A DNA stretch of 64,000 nt from Cheilinus undulatus (GCF_018320785.1 NC_054869.1:17494698-17558697), one strand, 5' to 3'; counted from the stretch's first letter, positions 24,605-36,907 are shown. The notes: generated by a model not told the origin, from the letters alone. Numbers and translations are program-made.

Positions 24605-24705
24605 TGTGTCTGAAATTGCCCCCTATTCACTAAATAGTCCATTATATGCAGCTCACTGTATAGTGAGGGAGTAGGGAATGAGTGTGGTCTCAGACACAGC
24701 TATTG
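24605..24705. mobile_element. Short palindromic MITE, copy 1
   Basis: TGTGTCTGAAATTGCCCCCT at one end and GGTCTCAGACACAGC at the other are inverted copies. The body contains CTATTCACTAAATAGTCCA and CACTGTATAGTGAGGGAGTA. The same sequence family recurs at about 61330-61445. Confidence 0.65.
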
Positions 24706-27700
24706 TCCTTACCCTCCATCACCAGCAGAGGGCAGCAGAAGAACACTGCACAACAGTGGAGGCGGAAGCTGACAGCATGCAGCCTCTCCTGCAGCCAAAA
24801 CCAGGCAGTTTAGTTTAAACATTCTCCACCAGCAGGTGGCACTGTAAACCTACAGGAGAGAAGAGTCACTGAATATATGGTGGATGAATCTCTATGAGGT
24901 GTGTGACAGGTCAGCTAGGTCATGTGTTTTATTCTTCTGAATGCAAACACTTGACTTCCACTTACCTTTGTATGCATTACACATGATTGCAGCAGCAGCT
25001 ACGGGTCCTCTAATTACAGCTGTGGATGTGCATTACTCTGTTTTGGTAGAAGAGAGATGGTCATTTAAATGTTAAAATTAACTCAGTTACTTTCTCTCTG
25101 TCTTTCTTGTTCCATAAATTAACACACAGGCTGTTGTCATTGTGTCAAGCGTTTTGATGCTTTTCCTGCCAGAGCCATTATTCCAGCTTGTTTCATGCGA
25201 TAGCTGGACCACTACTGACAGAAAAATAAGCATTTACACCAACCAGATTATAGTGAATTACAGTGATTTCAGTATCAAAGTGGCAGCACCATCAGCGTCG
25301 ATGTAATGGCAGTTAGTGCATGTGCTGTGAGGAATGTTGGAGACTTTACAGAGGACTGTGTTTACAACTTTGTAATAAAAGGACTAGAGATGTAAAATCA
25401 CATGGATCACATCTCTGCACATGTATGCATCACAGCCTCCATCATGCTGCATAAATGAAAACTTAAACATTGCTATTCACATCAGAAAAAACAGGTCCAA
25501 TCGCAAACTCAAAACAGTTTTACACTCACAGGTAAACACAAAAATACACAATGATGTATTGCATAACTAACAATTTTTATAAATCCCAGTTTTCTCATAG
25601 ATTAACATCTGATCCTTTGGAAACTACATTACATATCTCTCACTCATTCTAGGCTGATGTAGGTTATGCAACCTCTATGACAGTGCAGATGGAGCTGCAG
25701 ATTACCGGCCTTTCCTATGTTTATTAGTAATCTCTGTGTCTGTAGTATTTGTCATTATTATCACCATTACATAACACCATGCTGAGTTTGTTGACCCTTC
25801 TTCACCCTTCTACAGTACCATTACTTTTTCCACCATTTACTGCACTCAGAGATGGAGGGATGAAGTGATTGATGCAGGGTTCAGTCGTTATGTCTAATCT
25901 CAATTTGATGAACTCTTCATGAAAAATCAAACTGGAGATGGAGTGATTTATGGATGATGGATGATGAGATGGAGGCATATTCAATATTTTCTGCCACTGA
26001 TGTAAAAGTATTGATTAAATAAACTCTGTACTTTGACCTCTGAAGTGCACTGGCCAGTTTATGTTTTCCTGGCACTAGTCTTTTACAATGAAAACAGAGA
26101 AACTAAAAAAAAGGAGACAGCCAAAGGGAGAGAGGAAGAGAAGCTGGGTGCTAGATAAAGAGAGAGGAAACAGAGAGGATAAACAACAGACAGCTGTAGA
26201 GCCACCTTTTAAGACCATCAGACGTCCATCAGCAAACAACCAAAGGCTCCAACCATCTGTGTCATATGTGCTAAAACTATTGTTTAACACACGTGCAGAA
26301 ACATTTCCACACTGTTTAGCACACAAACCCATGTAGCTGGTCTATCCCCACTGTTAACAAATAAAAAGTCACTTTTCTTTATCTATTATTATCTGTGATA
26401 CATGGAGCACTCATGCTGTTAGACGTTCACCTCTACAGGTCTTAAAACAAATGAGGGAGCAAAAATTTACTGTTTGCCTTTATCATTTAGAGGAAAAAAG
26501 TCATTAAAAAAGTAAAAGAACCCCTGTTCAGAAAAAAAAAATACATTCCCATTAAAAACAGTTTTAATTAAATATAGATTCCTCCTGAGACCTGAGCTTT
26601 AATTTGGAATGGATTTTTAGTTTCTCCCACTTATTTGGGATTATTAAAATACTGCATTGGATTGGTTTCAGAGCAAATGTATTGTCTGAGTGTTGGCCAG
26701 TTGTAAGGGGTCTTCGGTCAGTCAGAAATCTTGCCAGTCATTGAGAGAGTTATGGGGGAGTCATTTCGACGATGGACCACAAGGACTTGTTAGACTAGCA
26801 TCAGTAACATCTCTGCTCAAAGTTCTGAATTTATCAGAAATTTTCCTTTCCAAATTCCTTGAAAATTCCCTAAAATTTCAAAGAAATAACATAAAATCTA
26901 TGTGGATATTCTTAAATATTTTATACAAGTATCCATTAAAACTACTCTCAAACGTATTAAAATATTCCCCGGAGAAGCCCGACCCAGATTTAAATTCCCC
27001 AAAACTGTGATTTAATTTCAAAAAATTAATTCAAATGATGAAAAAATTCCCCAAACACTTTGAAATGAAAAATTTCCAAAGACACCCTCTTCCCTAATCA
27101 AATTTCAAAAGATTTATAAATAATTTCCCCAAATCTCTGTGAAAATACTTAAAAATTAAAAAAGCAAATTCAAATTAAATTCCCTCAAATTAAAAATAAG
27201 TCCCCCAAATCTCTGTGAAAATGCCTGTAAGATTTCCAAACAAATTTCCCCAGACATCCACACAAATTGCCTGAATTCCAATGAAAATGCCAAAAGTCTT
27301 CAAAGCAATTGTCTACCAGAACTTCTGTTGAAACTCTCTAAAATATAAAAACATATCCTCAAATTTCCATGAAAATTTCCAAGCAAACTCTCCAGAATAT
27401 ATAAACAATTTCCCTAAAATTTCCATGAAAATTCTTGAAGATGTCATAGCAAATCCTCAATCAACATTTCAATCAAAATTTCCTAATCTTCAATGGACAT
27501 ACTGGACATTTATCTTACAAATTTGAATAGCAGAAATGATTACTATGTTAGGAAAGCCAAAATATAATGTCCTCTATGTACACGCAGGTTCTTAGAAGGT
27601 TAATACTATGCAGCTTTTTTGCCTTACAGCAAGAAGACCAGGTCCAAATCCCTTTTGGACAGGGCGTGCACATGTTGTGCTCTCTCCAGGAATCCCATAT

Positions 27701-28850
27701 TTGTCCCACAATCAAATGGCAAGCTAACAAACTGATGACTCAGTGTTGTCTGTATGTGTTTAAATGTGCCTGATTGGTTGTTTTTATTTGCGAGCCCTCT
27801 CAATGTGTACCCTGCCTCTTACTCAGTACCAGACTGGCTTCAGCCCCTTGTGACCCTGCTTGATTTAAGATATTGGATGGATGAATGGATGTTAATTTTG
27901 AAAATGTAATGAAAGTTTCTAAATTTTAAGTACCCGCCTGTAGTATTTCACATGGCTAGTTCAATCACCCACACCTCTCCAACGTGATCCTAAAACACTC
28001 AGGTGTGTTCCCACACATTCCTTAAGCCCATTCATGAAATATGACTGAACTGAGATGAAATTTGTAGTACCAAAAGAAATGTGTGCAAATGACAGATGGG
28101 GTGGAAATAAAGACCAAAGTAAACTAAATTCTGTTCATTTAAAGTGCTTGTTGTCACCCAAAGAAAAGCTGCAGCAGCCAACATTTAAAGGTTCAGCCTT
28201 ATAAAAATGTTACATCATTGCTTAAAAGTAAACACTTCAGTTGACTCACCAAAGAATGTGCATCAGTGTCAGAGGTCAGCTTGTTCCATATAGAAATCTG
28301 CAGTGTAAAAAAGCGGAAAAATAAACTTTGGCTTGCTGCTATATAAATAAACTTGCTTTGCTTCTTGAGTTCAAATAGTTCTAAAGGACTTGGGCTGTGG
28401 TACACATCAAAAAGACAAGTCTACTTTCATATGGGCCCCTGATTGTTATAAACATGATTTCTTAACTGCATCAGGAAGAAATAGAAAAATAAACTGTCAT
28501 CAGTAAGAGAAAGCCCGTGGAAATTCAAAGTAAACACAAGCTGATTAAACAAAGGGCTGCAAGTAATAATAATCATATTCAAACTGGCAGTTCTAGTCAT
28601 TAGTCTTTGACTGACCAGTCAATGAAAAAAAAAACAGACTGATGGAAGAGCACCACATCTTGAGTTCATGCATTAAAAGTTCTTATTTCATAGATCAACT
28701 GTTTCCTTAATGGAGTTATATTATGGCTGTCAGCATTAATCCCAATTAATTAAGGTCCATAATTAGTGCATTCATTTCTCAAAATCACAATTATTAGTTA
28801 TTGTTATTCATTCTGGTTTCCCTGCAGCTACAGTAATGTAAAATGATTCC
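24706..28850. other. Gene-free intergenic DNA
   Basis: No exon is supported between the MITE at 24.6 kb and the repeat at 28.85 kb. The basic frame at 26088-26336 and the frame at 27567-27773 have no recognisable domain. The AT-rich degenerate repeat at 26830-27500 is the only clear structure. Confidence 0.5.
26830..27500. repeat. Degenerate AT-rich repeat of AAATTTCC/GAAAATTCC words
   Basis: Many approximate copies of ATTTCCATGAAAATTTCC-like words run through this stretch, for example around 27120-27150, 27195-27230 and 27360-27440. The two phrases AAATCTCTGTGAAAAT are identical and about 75 bp apart. No coding content is present. Confidence 0.6.
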
Positions 28851-29760
28851 CAAAAAGTTGGGGCGCTGTATAAATGTAAATAAAAACAGAATGCAATGAT
28901 TTGCAAACCCATATTTTATTCACAACAGAACATAAACATGTCAGATGTTGAAAGACATTTTACCATTTTATGAAAAACATTAGTTCACTTTGAATTTGAC
29001 AGGAGCAACTAATCTCAAAAAAGTAGGGACAGTGCCATGTTTACCATTGTATACCATCCTCTCTTCTTTTAACCACAGTCTGTAAACGTCTGTGAAGAGT
29101 TTTATATCTTGTCTGATGTAGGATTCTAGCTGCTCAACAGTCCTGGGTCTGCTTTGCCAGATTTTTCGTTTTATGATGTGCCAAATGTTTTTTATTGGTG
29201 AAAGGTCTAGACTACAGGCAGCTCAGTTTAGCAGCACCCGGACTTTTCTAGTCATGCTGCTGTGATTTATATATGTGGTTTAGCATTGTCTTGCTGAAAT
29301 AGTCAAGGCCTTCCCTGAAAGAGACGTCTGAATGGGAGGATATGTATCTTTAAAACCTCTACATACTTTTCAGAATTGATAGTACCTTTCCAGATGTGTA
29401 AGCTGCCCACGTCATAGGCACTAATGCAAACCCACACCATCAGAGATGCATGCTTTTGAACTGTGTGCTGATAACAAGCTAGATGGTCCCTTTCCTCTTA
29501 AGTCCACTGGACAAAGTGTGTGTGATTTAAAAAAAAAAGATTCAGCTGACCACAGAACAGTTTTCCATTCTGCTTCAATCCATTCTAAATGAGCTTTGGC
29601 CCATAGAGGAAAATGGTATTTCTGGATCGTGTCCACGTGTGGCTTCTTTGTATGATACAGCTTTAACTTGCATCTGTGGATGGCATAGCGAACTGTGTTA
29701 ACAGACGATGTTTCTGAGCTCATGCAGTGACTTCCAGTACAGAATCATGCCTATTTTTAA
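28850..29760. mobile_element. Teleost interspersed repeat (AAAAAGTTGGGGCGCTG family)
   Basis: The left edge TTCCCAAAAAGTTGGGGCGC, then AACAGAATGCAATGATTTGC, is a very common fish repeat start. Internal AAAAAAGTAGGGACAG is a second family landmark. A broken minus-strand frame (about 29421-29723) may be a remnant of its coding region. The transposon class is not certain to me. Confidence 0.65.
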
Positions 29761-30544
29761 TGCAGCGCTGCTTGAGGGCTCAAAGATCATGAGGATCCAA
29801 TATTGACCCAAACTGAAAAGAAAAACCTGATCAACTTAAGGCTGCAAATCTGATGCCTAGAAATGGCTGAATTCAGTTGGAACTCAGGGGGAAGGGTAGG
29901 GGAGAAAGGAGAGGCATGGGGGAGACTGGAGCTAAAACTGACATCTACTCAAAGTGAAATATTATACCTTTTATAACATCCCGTAAATTATATTTAACAT
30001 GTAAAGATCAATTGTAAAATGCTATAATTTCATTGTGACTGACTGAACCAATCATCTTCACTTATTTCCTTTGACCTGACCAGTTAATTTATCAATCAGT
30101 GCTTTCATTGCAGGCCACTGTTTACTGTTTTACAGATGCATTCCTTAAATACAATAGAAAGTGTTGCGCAGGAAATTGAATTAGCATATTTTAAGTCAAC
30201 TCATACCTGAGATTAGAATTCAAGTGATATCAAAAAAGCATGTACTGTATTTTTAAAGAGCCCTTTTATTAATGGATACCATTTTAATGAAATACACCCG
30301 GGAATGCAGCACTTTTTATTCTGATTATGATTTGTCTGTCACAGCGATGTATTCTATCTTTTCTGCTCCTGCAGACAGAATTTATATCCCTCTGTTAGCG
30401 TGTTAGCTGCATAACATTCACTACAATCAACTGAAAATTGACTCGTCACTGCGAGACCATGAGTCTAACTGAGTCATTTCTCGTAAAGGCTGACTATATA
30501 TATCTCATTCAGCTTCAGTTAAATGACAAAGGCACACAGGGACA
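29761..30544. other. Intergenic spacer, nothing recognised
   Basis: This stretch lies between the interspersed repeat and the probable 3' end of enho. I see no exon, RNA gene or clear repeat. Confidence 0.45.
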
Positions 30545-31266
30545 CCAATAACATTTTTAACATTGCTTTAATCCCATGGGAAGCAAAGACATGGGATGAA
30601 ATAGGGACTCTGGCAGAGGCCTGAGGCTCTCTTTCTGGAAACAAAGGCATCCTCTCTGTGTCTAACCCATGACTTCATCACCCCAGCATATCTTCCTCTT
30701 ACATCTGTCCCTGTCTTCTTGGCTCTTGTGCATTTTCTCTTTCCTGACTCTTTCAGGCTTTTGGTTTCCACCTTTTGCCTGTTTCTGTAGCTCAGTCACT
30801 GCCATCATTAGTGCTGAAGATGCTTGTAAGCTACAGGGCTACATTTTCTTGTTACCTGGAACTTGTTATCATGCCTCTCAGCCAAATCCATCCCCACAAA
30901 CCCTCTCTTTACAATCTATTCCTTGCTCATTGTTTCTCCTCCACATGCTCTCAATTTCCTCATATGGAGGGTGGAGAAATACTGGAGCAGTATAGGAGGA
31001 GATCATGTTCTGTCTGTGTGAAGCAAAGCAAACATACTGACAGATGGACAGTCCCAGCGACGCACAGCAGAGATAAGAGGATTGAGCCCGCTGCTTGTTG
31101 TTGTTGTGGGTCTTGCCATAACTCTTAATGCAGTTAGCTCACTCTGAGCTCCAACAAATGGCACAGATGATGGAGTGAAAATAATGTCACAAGTGGTTGA
31201 AGAGAAGAGAAATACAAAAGATCACTCAGAGTTCAGAATTCAAAACAGTTGTCAACATGTCCATGA
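30545..31266 (-). other. enho: Probable enho 3' UTR
   Basis: On the minus strand the sequence below the enho stop contains ATTAAA at about 30568-30573, a possible polyadenylation signal giving a 0.7-kb 3' UTR. The overlapping frames at 30669-31128 on the + strand show no domain. The end is inferred. Confidence 0.3.
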
Positions 31267-31473
31267 TCAGGCTGCAGTCAGCAGGTACTTCTGTTCAGGC
31301 TTTTTCTGTCCTGGCTCTGCTGTAAAAGCTGGAATTTTCTCTGGACGTGAAGGCACCTTGCAAGCTTTGTAGAGTATAACAAAGAGAACGAGGATGAGTC
31401 CACCCACCACAGAGTTGCAAACGATGGCCGCTATGGCCCAAACGGACAGGCCCATCCGCAGCTCGTGCTCCAT
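31267..31473 (-). CDS. enho: Adropin (energy homeostasis associated) precursor
   Basis: A single coding exon gives 68 aa. Adropin is a small membrane-anchored or secreted peptide linked to energy balance and vascular function in mammals. Residues 11-36 form one hydrophobic segment (AIAAIVCNSVVGGLILVLFV), lining up with human IAIVCNGLVGFLLLLLWVIL. The following YKAC and the C-terminal YLL match human CWAC and SYLLQP. Human adropin is 76 aa, so length is close. The first ATG has a good context (AGCATGG); an AG acceptor after a TTTTCTTTTC tract ends at 31479, so the 5' UTR is spliced, as in human. Position next to fam219a matches human 9p13.3. The proline-rich tail lacks the cysteine equivalent to human Cys56. 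Confidence 0.88.
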   Translation of the reverse strand: MEHELRMGLSVWAIAAIVCNSVVGGLILVLFVILYKACKVPSRPEKIPAFTAEPGQKKPEQKYLLTAA

Positions 31474-31479
31474 GCTGGA

Positions 31480-33084
31480 CTGAAAAGAAAACTCCAGACT
31501 CCTGTAGTCACATCACACTTGAGGGGCAGTTTGCTGAAGCTTGGAACTTGTGCATCAATTCAGCTTCCTGAAAAAGAGAAAATGCATCATTTACATGTAT
31601 GCCTACACATACAGTGAAGACACAAGCTGTAGTAGCTTAGTCTGCCTATCACATGGGCCAGCTCAGTCTACCTAGTGAGGTCAGCTCAGAAACGATTACT
31701 TTCTCTGACACTAGTCTCTCAGCCAAAGTGGCTTTATCCCTGCTGACACTATATCTGGAACAACCTACCTATTCTATTATCTGTATGGCACATGATCAGG
31801 TTTTATTTAGCACATTTAATGGCCAAGAAAAGTGCCAGAGTGCTGACAGAAACCTTGCTAATCAGGAATATGTTATGTAAAATAACAAGTGGATGATAGG
31901 AGCCTATTAAAAGACAAGAATGGCCCTTTTGGCAGTAGTCCTGCTTTGAAAGTACATCTCATTTTTACTCTTGTGCCCTTTCCACACTCAGACGATGATA
32001 AAGTTGTTAAAATGATAAAGAAGGTGCAAGTAAGCACTTTTTCTAGCTGAATTATTTTGAATGAGAATCAACACTAATGTGTTGTTAGAAGGATCACGTG
32101 CAAATATTGTTGCCAGTTTTGTGGCTGATATTAAATGGGTCACTGAGGTGCACTGCTGAGAGAGAGAGAGAGGGGGTGGAGTCCATTCAAGCCTGAGTTG
32201 GACTCTGACTATTTTCCCTTTTAAGAGTTTAACAGATAAAAAGCAGAGCTCGTCCACTCTCTTCTACCTCTCTCTCACTTCCCTCTAATGCATTTCTAAT
32301 GAGACCATATATTTCTTCTTCTTCTCTCCAACTGAAAGCAATACCACAACAGTCAAAGCTTGCAACAGAGAACTCATTTCAAAGTTATCCTTTCCTTTAC
32401 AGCCATAATATGACCAAGGCAAATAAAGATGGATAGCTCTGAGCTGGATTCAGTGGCAGTGATGCATTTGATCGGCTCTCATGAAGACGGTCTCTGTCTG
32501 TAGCAGATGGGTCCCTCTGAGGATGCTGGTGGCATCACTGTGAGGAAAATTACCCTCATAATCCCCAACTGGGATTACTGTCAATATAACTGCCCTCACT
32601 ACTTCGTTGAATTTCCAAAACATCCTGGGGAACTTTTTTGAGGGAATCAGTTGATACTTGACATAGCGTATCATACAATGTCCAATTAGAGAAAAAAGAG
32701 AGGGATGTGCTGACACAGAGATGTGACAAGGAAGAATCTGTACGTGCATGAGTGAGTTACCAAATGAGTATGGGAAATGGATCAAAACAGTTTACACACC
32801 AGTATGGATTTTATATGATCAGCTGTGCATAAAATAGGATAACACAACACAGAGCAAAGGTCCTCATAATCATCTAAAGCAGATTTTCATGGGCCATACT
32901 TCCCAAAATAGAAGCCTTACTTCCTGTTCTCATAACAACAAGAATAATTTGTCCTAAATTGTCTGATAAATAAATTTCATGGGTAGCTCTGCAGCTATTT
33001 GTGACCACAGAAGAAGAAAGTGTAAACACAGTTTAGAAGAACACTAAACTGTAAATAAATGTTCAGCTTGGAGTTTGCAAAACA
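31480..33084. other. enho upstream intron, nothing recognised
   Basis: If the first exon lies near 35.5 kb, this is intronic. I see an AG-rich run near 32160-32175 but no exon or clear repeat. Confidence 0.4.
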
Positions 33085-33300
33085 CTCCATGTGAAAGCCA
33101 TAGACTGCAGAAAGAACTGGACAAACTCCGGGGGACGTCTGCTTACAATAGGCGGACTTAAACAGCTCTTGAAGCCAACCTGCGGAGGCTTCCATATTGA
33201 AATTGCGGTCTTAACCGAACTTTGCATCAACCTAATGAACCGGCCGCTAAGCACGACTTCCCGTCAGCTAGCTAGCTAGCATTCTGGTTGACAGAGAGGT
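33085..33300. repeat. Fish interspersed repeat fragment
   Basis: AAAGCCATAGACTGCAGAAAG, CAATAGGCGGACTTAAACAG, TTGAAGCCAACCTGCGGAGG and a GCTAGCTAGCTAGC run resemble a dispersed fish repeat that I recognise only by wording. The class is unknown to me and the boundaries are approximate. Confidence 0.4.
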
Positions 33301-33499
33301 AGCCTCTGCCTGTCAAGCTATCTGTCAATCAAATGAGACATGCCAATCAGAGTGAAGTGAGGTTTATCATAAATATAATCCAAACGATCGTGGTACAAAA
33401 AAATTCACCCCTGGTACAGTGAGAGCACAATAAGACACTAGCTAATGAGACACATTTGGTATTTTGAACCAGGCTGTAAACCAGTTTAGGGTATTTCTA

Positions 33500-34160
33500 G
33501 TGTAAAAACTGGCTGTTTAACAGGTGTCCAGACAGGACTTCTGGTTTTCCTGCAGCCAGCCTGAAGTGGACACAGTATTGCAATTTTTTGCACTTCCACA
33601 TTGGCTTCATTTTTCAGGACTGGAGGATCTCTGGAGCTCAGGTTCTTGGTCACCTTTGTTCCTTTAAGCCAACATAATTTTTCTGTAGCCTTCCCTTGAT
33701 CTCTGCCTTGCAACAATCCCGTCTCTGAGCTCTGGAGGCAGTTCCTTGGACCTCATGGCTTGGCTTTTGTTCCGATATTGATTGAGGTCTTCTGTAGAGA
33801 AGTGTGTGCTTTTGCAAATCATGTCCAATCAAAACCACCACAGGTGGATTCCAATCAAGGTGTCGAAACATCTCAGGAAAGACTGAGAGAAATGGGAGCA
33901 ACCTGAGCTGAATTTCAATTGTTTTTGCAAAGGACCTGAACACTTATGTCAATTTTATATTTAAGTTTTTAATTTTTTTATTCATTTGCAAAAATGTAAA
34001 AAAAAAAAAAAAACAGTTTTCACTTTGTCATGATGGGGAACTGAGTGTAGATTATTGAGAATATATATTTTTTTTTCCTGACTGTAACATCAGGCTACAA
34101 CTTACCAAACTGAAAAAAGTGACAGGGGTCTGAATACTTTTGTAATGACTGTGTGAACAT
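33500..34160 (-). mobile_element. Tc1-like transposon fragment
   Basis: It shares long wording with the 11.0-11.6 kb fragment: CTTGCAACAATCCcGTCTCTGAGCTCT, AAATCATGTCCAA, CAATCAAGGTGT, TTTGTCATGAT and the terminal GGGGTCTGAATACTTTTGTA. One terminus is kept, with a degraded N-terminal transposase region on the minus strand (about 33650-33943). It cannot encode an enzyme. Confidence 0.7.
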
Positions 34161-35479
34161 TTTTCATTCAAACTAGAAGTGCTCCACTTATGTAATCAAC
34201 AAGGCAAATATTCAAAAACTGCTGTTTCAGTATGCCTCTTAACTGTTTCAGAAGTCTGAGTGTTTTATTTTGGCAGACTCAAAGGTTCAAAGATCACACC
34301 AGCACATGACTGATCACTACACAGAAACAATAAAACACATGCAGAAGAGGCCATGATCAATACACAGATAGTGGTCAAGTTATGCAATGGAAGCAGGAAG
34401 TAGATAGGTTCACGTAGGCCGCAGTCGTCAAACAGCAGAGCACAGTATGAGTGTGTTTAATGAATGGTGCCTTTGACCGATATAAAGCCCTTTTTGTTGT
34501 GCACATGCAAATGATCTAATGTAAATAGATGCAAACTCCAGCCTACGTGCACCAGAGAATGCTTTCTAAATGAGCAGGGCATGCAGGGGTTCAAACACAT
34601 TACACTGGCTTGTTGTTCCTGTACTGACCATATGGAAAGCAAGTGAATACTTTTGCATAATGCATCACCTTCATTGGACAAGTGGCCCATCTCATGTGAC
34701 TGAACATCCACCCCCTCTCTCTGCAGCTCATGAGCTGCACCGGTACAACTTGACTATGTAGTCTGGGTATCAGCGTAGAGTAGTACTGACACTTTACATA
34801 ACACTTGAGCTGAGCGAGATAGTGAGATGGGCTTAGGGTGGGGATAAGTGATTGTCAAACTGGGAATAGTTTGATGTGAAAGCATTGTTTGTGGGCAACA
34901 AAAAGGAGAAAGCTACCCTTTATTGCTTTTGGATTGCATTTATTTTAACAATGCTACCAGAGTTTTAAACTTTAGTCTAACAAAAATCAAATATTGACAC
35001 CTGTTTTGTTACCATGACCACAAAACTATAACTCCTATTTGTCCAGTATTGGGTTATGTCTTATTTCAACTGACAAACATTGTAGGCAAATTCCTGCAAA
35101 GAGTACATATGATATTTTAGATTGTACACATTGCACAGACATATTAGCCAATAGCCTGAAATGTTAAATGAATTTAATCCTCTCAAATGCACCTTTCTTA
35201 TCAAATAGGTGTGGTCTTTCTTAATGTTTGCGCTGTTTCAATTAAAACAATCGTCACAATAACGTTTGTCGTTTTGAAACACGTGGTACAGCAAATTCTG
35301 ACATTAGTTTTGAAATATTACCCTGAAAGTGTGTGAGAGATTAAAAATAAATTTAGTAAAACTATTTTATTCCCAGGAAAAAGTCAAAAATGACCGCCTT
35401 GTTGTTTTTGACAGCTCAACTGTTAGCTTGATGTTTCTACGCTAAAGCACTTGACTCAAACACCAGCCTACCTAATTGC

Positions 35480-35800
35480 TCCCTCTGTTCTCCGGTTTCT
35501 CCTCCTGCGTGCTCTCCCCAGCTTCAGAATTACCCAGCCAAGGTCCAGAAACTTCAGCAAACTGTTTGAGAAGTTGTAACTTTTGTCTTGAAGTAGGTCA
35601 ACAAACTCTGTCCCTCCGTTATCGTAGTGACTCAGCGGCGCGCGCAGCCTGTGAAAGCAGGCAGTTTGACAGGCGTAAAGCGACAGAGCGGAGATGCTGC
35701 TGTCAGTAGTGTGGCTGGCTGCTCATCATCCCCATAGTCCCTCCCCCACTACGACACCCACCCCTCCCCTTCGCTCCACGCTCTCCCCATCCCTCTTTTT
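35480..35800 (-). promoter_or_regulatory. enho: Candidate non-coding first exon and promoter of enho
   Basis: This locally GC-richer stretch contains GCGGCGCGCGCAG near 35635. On the minus strand there are possible donors GCTGG|GTAATT (about 35535) and TTAG|GTAGGC (about 35475), about 4 kb upstream of the enho coding exon, which starts at a splice acceptor. Human ENHO also has a non-coding first exon. The assignment is inference from position and composition; RNA reads would decide it. Confidence 0.35.
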
Positions 35801-36639
35801 GTCTTACTACCGAGCTATTTTTACGGAGATACTCCTGGAACATCCCATCAAGGGCTTGAACTTCTCACGCCTCCCTGAAGAGCTCAAGGCGAACACGTTT
35901 AAGGGTCAATGCCATGACTCAGAAAGTAAAATTACACTATAGATAGGTAAGAAAGGGGTACACGTTTGTACTAAAAAGAATAACTTATCTTGTTTAGTTC
36001 TTTAAACAAATCTTCTACTCACCTCCTGTTATTTTGTTATTTCTCCCTGGAACCTCCTGAAGCCCTACTATTTTTTTCTGTGGCCTTGGGCAGGGGTGTC
36101 ACTATGATTAGAAGACAGGGGAGGCTTAGCCCTGAAATGGCTTCATTAATTAATTTATCATTAGTTATAGAGCTTTTATCAGGACCTCTTATCTGGCTCA
36201 CTCGCTTTCCCTCACTTCTTTCTTAAGAACAGTGGTTCCTTTTATTCTTAGGGCCCCCTTGTTTGTATCTAAGAAAAGCTAAGCCCCCCCAGGACCCACT
36301 TGGAATAAGTCCAGATACAACTACATTATTTTCATTGACAAAATCTCAACATAATAGGCCTACATAAACTTTTTCTTGATGAGAGATGAATGTATAAACT
36401 AGCCATTATCACTACTGTGTATTAGGGTCTCTCTAGAAAAAAATAAATAAATAAAGAAGAGAATCGGTTAATCTTCAAAAAAAAAAAAAAAAAAATCACA
36501 TCTCCATACTGTATTGCACTCTGAACATTTGAATAAATCTTACAAAAAATGTTCGTGTAGTGAATGTCTTTATTTTTGAGATTGGAAAACTCGTCACTGT
36601 CACAAACTTAGTCTACAACAAAAAGGTAAAAAAAAAAAA

Positions 36640-36815
36640 AAGCACTGTGGGGTGCAGGTGGCTGAGTGGTTTAGGGCATGCCCCATGTGTGTGGATGGCC
36701 TGGGTTCGAATCCGGCCTGAGGCTCTTTACCGCATGTCTCTCCCTCGCTCTCGTCCCTGTTTCTGAATCTATCCACTATCCTCCTCAACAAACAAACACA
36801 CAAAAATGCCCAAAA
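36640..36815 (+). mobile_element. tRNA-derived SINE
   Basis: TGGCTGAGTGGTTTAGG fits the Pol III A box and GGGTTCGAATCCGGCC fits the B box 43 bp later. A body of CTCTCCCTCGCTCTCGTCCC and a CAAACAAACACACAAAAA tail follow, with A-rich runs on both sides. The head looks like a serine/leucine-type tRNA, but the second half is not tRNA, so it is not a functional tRNA gene. Confidence 0.85.
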
Positions 36816-36907
36816 TAAACCTTTTAAAAAAAAAAGTGAAATGACAAAGTAAAATTACGTAAATGTAGTAAGAAAGAAGCACTGTAATTGAGCAGTTGTT
36901 GCAGCAC

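Noticed and set aside
26088-26336. Lysine/arginine-rich open frame on the + strand
   Set aside because: It arises from purine-rich sequence, has no splice signals, no known domain and no counterpart in the neighbouring gene order.
30669-31128. Two overlapping + strand frames with hydrophobic stretches
   Set aside because: They lie opposite the probable enho 3' UTR and share no family features.
36660-36735. tRNA gene with A and B boxes
   Set aside because: The promoter boxes are good but the acceptor stem and 3' half do not fold as a tRNA, and a SINE body with A-rich tail follows.
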